DNA of 9,128 bases. It comes from an uncultured Opitutaceae bacterium. Its GTDB lineage: Bacteria; Verrucomicrobiota; Verrucomicrobiia; Opitutales; Opitutaceae. This document shows positions 6,705-9,128 of the stretch, in pieces; the stretch's first letter is position 1; each line of letters begins with the position of its first letter. Position numbers and translations under genes: made by a program. Location of the stretch: contig CAISJA010000024.1 in assembly GCA_903885525.1 (NCBI GenBank), forward strand, positions 1 to 9,128, written 5' to 3'. The notes beneath the pieces are model-generated. The model did no database searches, was not told where the DNA came from, and saw only the letters and a list, made by a program, of their open reading frames with translations.

Positions 6705-7640
6705 ATGAAGCCCCGCCATTTTCTCCGGGAGACCGACTTCACCACCGCCGAGGTGGCGCGGATCTTCACGCTGGCCCGGCATCTCAAGCAGCAGCGCGGC
6801 CGGCACGAACAGCCGCTCGCCGGGCAGACCTGGGCGATGATTTTCGCCAAGTCGAGCACGCGCACCCGGGTCTCGTTTGAAGTGGGCATCCATGAACTCG
6901 GTGGCCGCCCCCTCTTCCTCGGCGTGAATGACATCCAACTCGGACGGGGCGAAACCATCCGCGACACCGCCAAGGTGCTCTCCCGCTTCATCCACGGCAT
7001 CGTCATTCGCACGTACAAGCAGACCGATCTCGACGAGCTCGCCGAACAGGGCGGGGTGAGCGTCGTCAACGCGCTGACCGATCTTTTCCACCCCTGCCAG
7101 ATCTACTCCGACGCCTTCACCGCCGCGGAGCGTTGGGCCGGTCCGTCCGGCGACCTCCTTGACTCGCTGCGCGGGCGCAAGATCGCTTTCCTCGGCGACT
7201 GTAGCTTCAACATGGCCAATTCCTGGATCATGGGCGCGCAGCTCTTCGGGATGCAGGTCTCGCTCGGCGGCCCGGCCGGCTACGGCCCGGGGGAAAAGAT
7301 CCGGGAAATCGCGGCCCGGTCCGGGGCGGCCTTTCATTTCACCAGCGATCCCTTCGAGGCGGTCGCCGGGGCTGACATCGTCTACACGGATGTCTGGGCC
7401 AGCATGGGCCAGGAGAGCGAGCACGCCGAGCGGGCGCAACGCCTGTTGCCCTACCAGGTGACGGAGAAATTGTTCGCCGCCGCCAAGCCGGACGCGCTTT
7501 TCATGCACTGCTTGCCCGCCCATGCGGGGGAGGAGGCTTCCCAAGCGGTCATCGACCATCCCCGCTCCGTGATTTTCGACGAGGCCGTGAACCGGCTCCA
7601 CGTCCAGAAAGCCATCCTCGCCCTGCTGGCGCAGGGCTGA
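6705..7640 (+). CDS. argF: Ornithine carbamoyltransferase
   Basis: ArgF joins ornithine and carbamoyl phosphate to give citrulline and phosphate. The 311-residue protein is of normal length for the family and complete. The carbamoyl-phosphate loop is KSSTRTRVSFE (49-59), with R104 within VIRTYKQTDL after it. HPCQ (129-132) binds carbamoyl phosphate. DVWASMGQE (229-237) carries the ornithine-binding Asp and SMG loop, which separates true ornithine enzymes from acetyl- or succinylornithine transcarbamylases. HCLPA (268-272) holds the catalytic cysteine. After it the sequence is HAGEE, where many relatives have HRGEE; this is a minor variation. The ATG at 6705 begins directly at homology (MKPRHFL). 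The 115-base gap from the divergent MNT gene must contain promoters for both, but I cannot point to clear boxes. No Shine-Dalgarno is evident. Confidence 0.95.
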   Translation: MKPRHFLRETDFTTAEVARIFTLARHLKQQRGRHEQPLAGQTWAMIFAKSSTRTRVSFEVGIHELGGRPLFLGVNDIQLGRGETIRDTAKVLSRFIHGIVIRTYKQTDLDELAEQGGVSVVNALTDLFHPCQIYSDAFTAAERWAGPSGDLLDSLRGRKIAFLGDCSFNMANSWIMGAQLFGMQVSLGGPAGYGPGEKIREIAARSGAAFHFTSDPFEAVAGADIVYTDVWASMGQESEHAERAQRLLPYQVTEKLFAAAKPDALFMHCLPAHAGEEASQAVIDHPRSVIFDEAVNRLHVQKAILALLAQG

Positions 7641-7978
7641 GGGAGGGAAGAGTGAAAGTGAGGGTGGGGGGTGGGCCGCTCCCATGTTTCGTGGTCAACC
7701 CCGGGTGTCGCTGACCGCCGATCGACCCGGAGACGAGCGCCCCGCCCTGTGTCTGATTCCTGTCCCTTGGTGTTCATTCGTGGTTTCTTCTGTCCCGGTC
7801 CCCCTGTGCCCATCTGCATCCTCTGTGGTTCCAGCCTGCCTTGGTCTCGGTTGTGGTGGAGCCGCGCCGGCAATTGACCGGCGGTATTTAGTCCTGGATT
7901 GTCCGGGACGCTTCGCGGGGGTGACGCATTTTTCTTTTGCGACCGGCCGGGCTTCCGCCGCACACTGGCCATCCTACC
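7641..7978. other. argF-argG spacer with dispersed repeats
   Basis: This 338-base spacer begins with a purine-rich stretch (about 7641-7677), then carries a period-10 repeat region (7756-7832). The stretch just before argG (about 7870-7978) is more mixed and probably holds its leader or promoter; TTGACC near 7875 is -35-like, but I see no good partnered -10. No gene is supportable on either strand; the long minus-strand frames crossing it are shadows of argF and argG. Confidence 0.55.
7756..7832. repeat. Period-10 spacer repeat, copy B
   Basis: Decamers ATTCCTGTCC (7756-7765), CTTGGTGTTC, ATTCGTGGTT and TCTTCTGTCC (7786-7795) are followed after a short break by CATCTGCATC (7811-7820) and CTCTGTGGTT (7821-7830). 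They are imperfect copies of the same unit type as at 4795-4826, and the flank TGTGGTTCCAGCCTGCCT (7824-7841) differs from that copy by one base. Related sequences of the form TTCATTCGTGGTT are, to my recollection, frequent in spacers of Verrucomicrobiota and Planctomycetota. Confidence 0.55.
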
Positions 7979-9128
7979 ATGAAGATCGTGCTCGCCTACT
8001 CTGGAGGTCTCGACACCTCCGTCATTGTCAAATGGCTCCGTGAAACGTACGACGCCGAGATCGTCACGTTCGCGGCCGACATCGGCCAGGAGGAGGAGCT
8101 GAAGGGCCTGCCCGCCAAGGCGAAAAAGACCGGCGCGAGCAAGCACTACACCCTCGACCTGGTGGAGGAATTCGCCCGCGATTTCATCTATCCGATGGTG
8201 CGCGCCAACGCCATTTACGAGGGCCAGTACTACCTCGGCACCTCCATCGCCCGCCCCCTCATCGCCAAGGCCCAGCTCGACATCGCGCGCAAGGAAAAAG
8301 CCGACACCGTCTCCCACGGCGCCACCGGCAAGGGGAATGACCAGTGCCGCTTCGAGCTGACCTACATGGCGCTTGCCCCGCAGCTCCAGATCATCGCCCC
8401 GTGGAAGCTCGACAACTTCCGGGAAAAATTCCCCGGCCGGGCCGAGATGATCGCGTACTGCGAGCAGAACAAGATTCCCGTCGAGGCCTCCCTCAAGAAA
8501 CCCTATTCGATGGACCGCAACCTCCTCCACATCTCCTACGAGGCCGGCATCCTGGAGGACCCCTGGTTCGACCCGACCACTCCCGAGAACAAGGGGATGT
8601 TCAAGCTCTCCGTTTCCCCTGAGGACGCGCCGGACCAGGCCGAATACGTCGAGCTGACTTTCGACAAGGGCAACTGCACCGCCGTGAACGGCAAGAAGCT
8701 GTCGCCCGCCAAGGTGCTGCGGACCCTGAACACCCTCGGCGGCAAGCACGGCATCGGCCGCGTCGATCTCGTGGAAAACCGCTTCGTCGGCATGAAGTCG
8801 CGCGGCGTGTACGAAACGCCGGGCGGCACCATCCTCATGCACGGCCACCGCCAGGTGGAGTCGCTCACGATGGACCGCGAGGTCATGCACCTGCGCGATT
8901 CGCTCATCCCGAAGTACGCTGAGCTGGTCTACTACGGTTTCTGGTTCGCCCCCGAGCGCGAGGCGCTGCAGGCCCTGATCGAGGAGTCGCAAAAGCACGT
9001 CAGCGGCCTGGTCCGCCTCAAGCTCTACAAGGGCAACATCATCACCTGCGGACGGAAATCGAAGTACTCGCTCTACGACCTCAACGTCGCCTCGATGGAG
9101 GGGGTGAAGAGCTGGTACAACCAGAGCG
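7979..9128 (+). CDS. argG: Argininosuccinate synthase (3' end outside window)
   Basis: ArgG condenses citrulline and aspartate using ATP, releasing AMP and pyrophosphate, to form argininosuccinate. The ATG at 7979 gives MKIVLAYSGGLDTS, with the ATP-pyrophosphatase loop at residues 7-14 (YSGGLDTS). Further family blocks are FAADIGQ (30-36), EGQYYLGTSIARP, the HGATGKGNDQCRFE citrulline/aspartate-binding segment, SMDRNLL, and ETPGGTILMHGHR. 383 codons are visible, and the usual length is about 400-410, so only some 20-25 residues are missing beyond the window. No frameshift is present. No Shine-Dalgarno is seen in the 20 bases before the ATG. It follows argF by 338 bases on the same strand, so either a long shared transcript or its own promoter is possible; argH is not visible. 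Confidence 0.96.
   Translation, partial: MKIVLAYSGGLDTSVIVKWLRETYDAEIVTFAADIGQEEELKGLPAKAKKTGASKHYTLDLVEEFARDFIYPMVRANAIYEGQYYLGTSIARPLIAKAQLDIARKEKADTVSHGATGKGNDQCRFELTYMALAPQLQIIAPWKLDNFREKFPGRAEMIAYCEQNKIPVEASLKKPYSMDRNLLHISYEAGILEDPWFDPTTPENKGMFKLSVSPEDAPDQAEYVELTFDKGNCTAVNGKKLSPAKVLRTLNTLGGKHGIGRVDLVENRFVGMKSRGVYETPGGTILMHGHRQVESLTMDREVMHLRDSLIPKYAELVYYGFWFAPEREALQALIEESQKHVSGLVRLKLYKGNIITCGRKSKYSLYDLNVASMEGVKSWYNQS

Noticed and set aside
7870..7905. TTGACC followed about 17 bases later by GATTGT as an argG promoter
   Set aside because: The -10 candidate is poor and promoter consensus for this lineage is unknown to me; not strong enough to list as a feature.
7451..8998. 515-codon open frame on the minus strand opposite argG and the argF-argG spacer
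   Set aside because: It is antisense to a clear argG, crosses the repeat spacer, and its product has no recognisable domain; GC-rich DNA commonly leaves such antisense frames open.

Overview
The window is a GC-rich chromosomal segment whose plus strand carries a polyamine and arginine biosynthesis block. In order it encodes the C-terminal part of homospermidine synthase, a fold-III PLP ornithine decarboxylase, N-acetylglutamate kinase (argB), N-acetylornithine aminotransferase (argD), ornithine carbamoyltransferase (argF) and argininosuccinate synthase (argG, cut by the window end). The protein families are clear. The host is less certain: the absence of Shine-Dalgarno sequences at the visible starts, the AT-rich period-7 and period-10 spacer repeats and the gene style suggest a Verrucomicrobiota member (Opitutaceae-like). 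That is an inference from general familiarity, not a demonstrated assignment.

Layout: 1-2913 is a tight three-gene unit (spacers of 8 and 13 bases) running hss-like, odc-like, argB. Positions 2914-3268 form an argB-argD spacer bounded by two heptanucleotide-repeat arrays in inverted orientation. argD follows at 3269-4492, starting at a GTG directly after the second array. Positions 4493-5137 are noncoding, with REP-like palindromes, a short period-10 array and what looks like the C-terminal remnant of a PIN/VapC-type toxin. Positions 5138-6589 hold three overlapping minus-strand genes: a MNT-type nucleotidyltransferase, a truncated HEPN-like partner and a DUF1186/SEC-C protein. Positions 6705-7640 are argF, 7641-7978 another repeat-bearing spacer, and 7979-9128 argG.

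Together, argB and argD act in the acetylated branch leading to ornithine, and argF and argG take ornithine through citrulline to argininosuccinate. The decarboxylase takes ornithine to putrescine, and homospermidine synthase joins two putrescine units into sym-homospermidine. The locus therefore groups genes making ornithine with both of its consuming branches. The step that frees ornithine from acetylornithine (argJ or argE), argC and argH are not in the window.

The least ordinary parts are the inverted period-7 arrays, the co-linear polyamine/arginine unit, and the two apparent toxin-antitoxin remnants (PIN and MNT/HEPN) between argD and argF. I see no clear new defence or mobile system.
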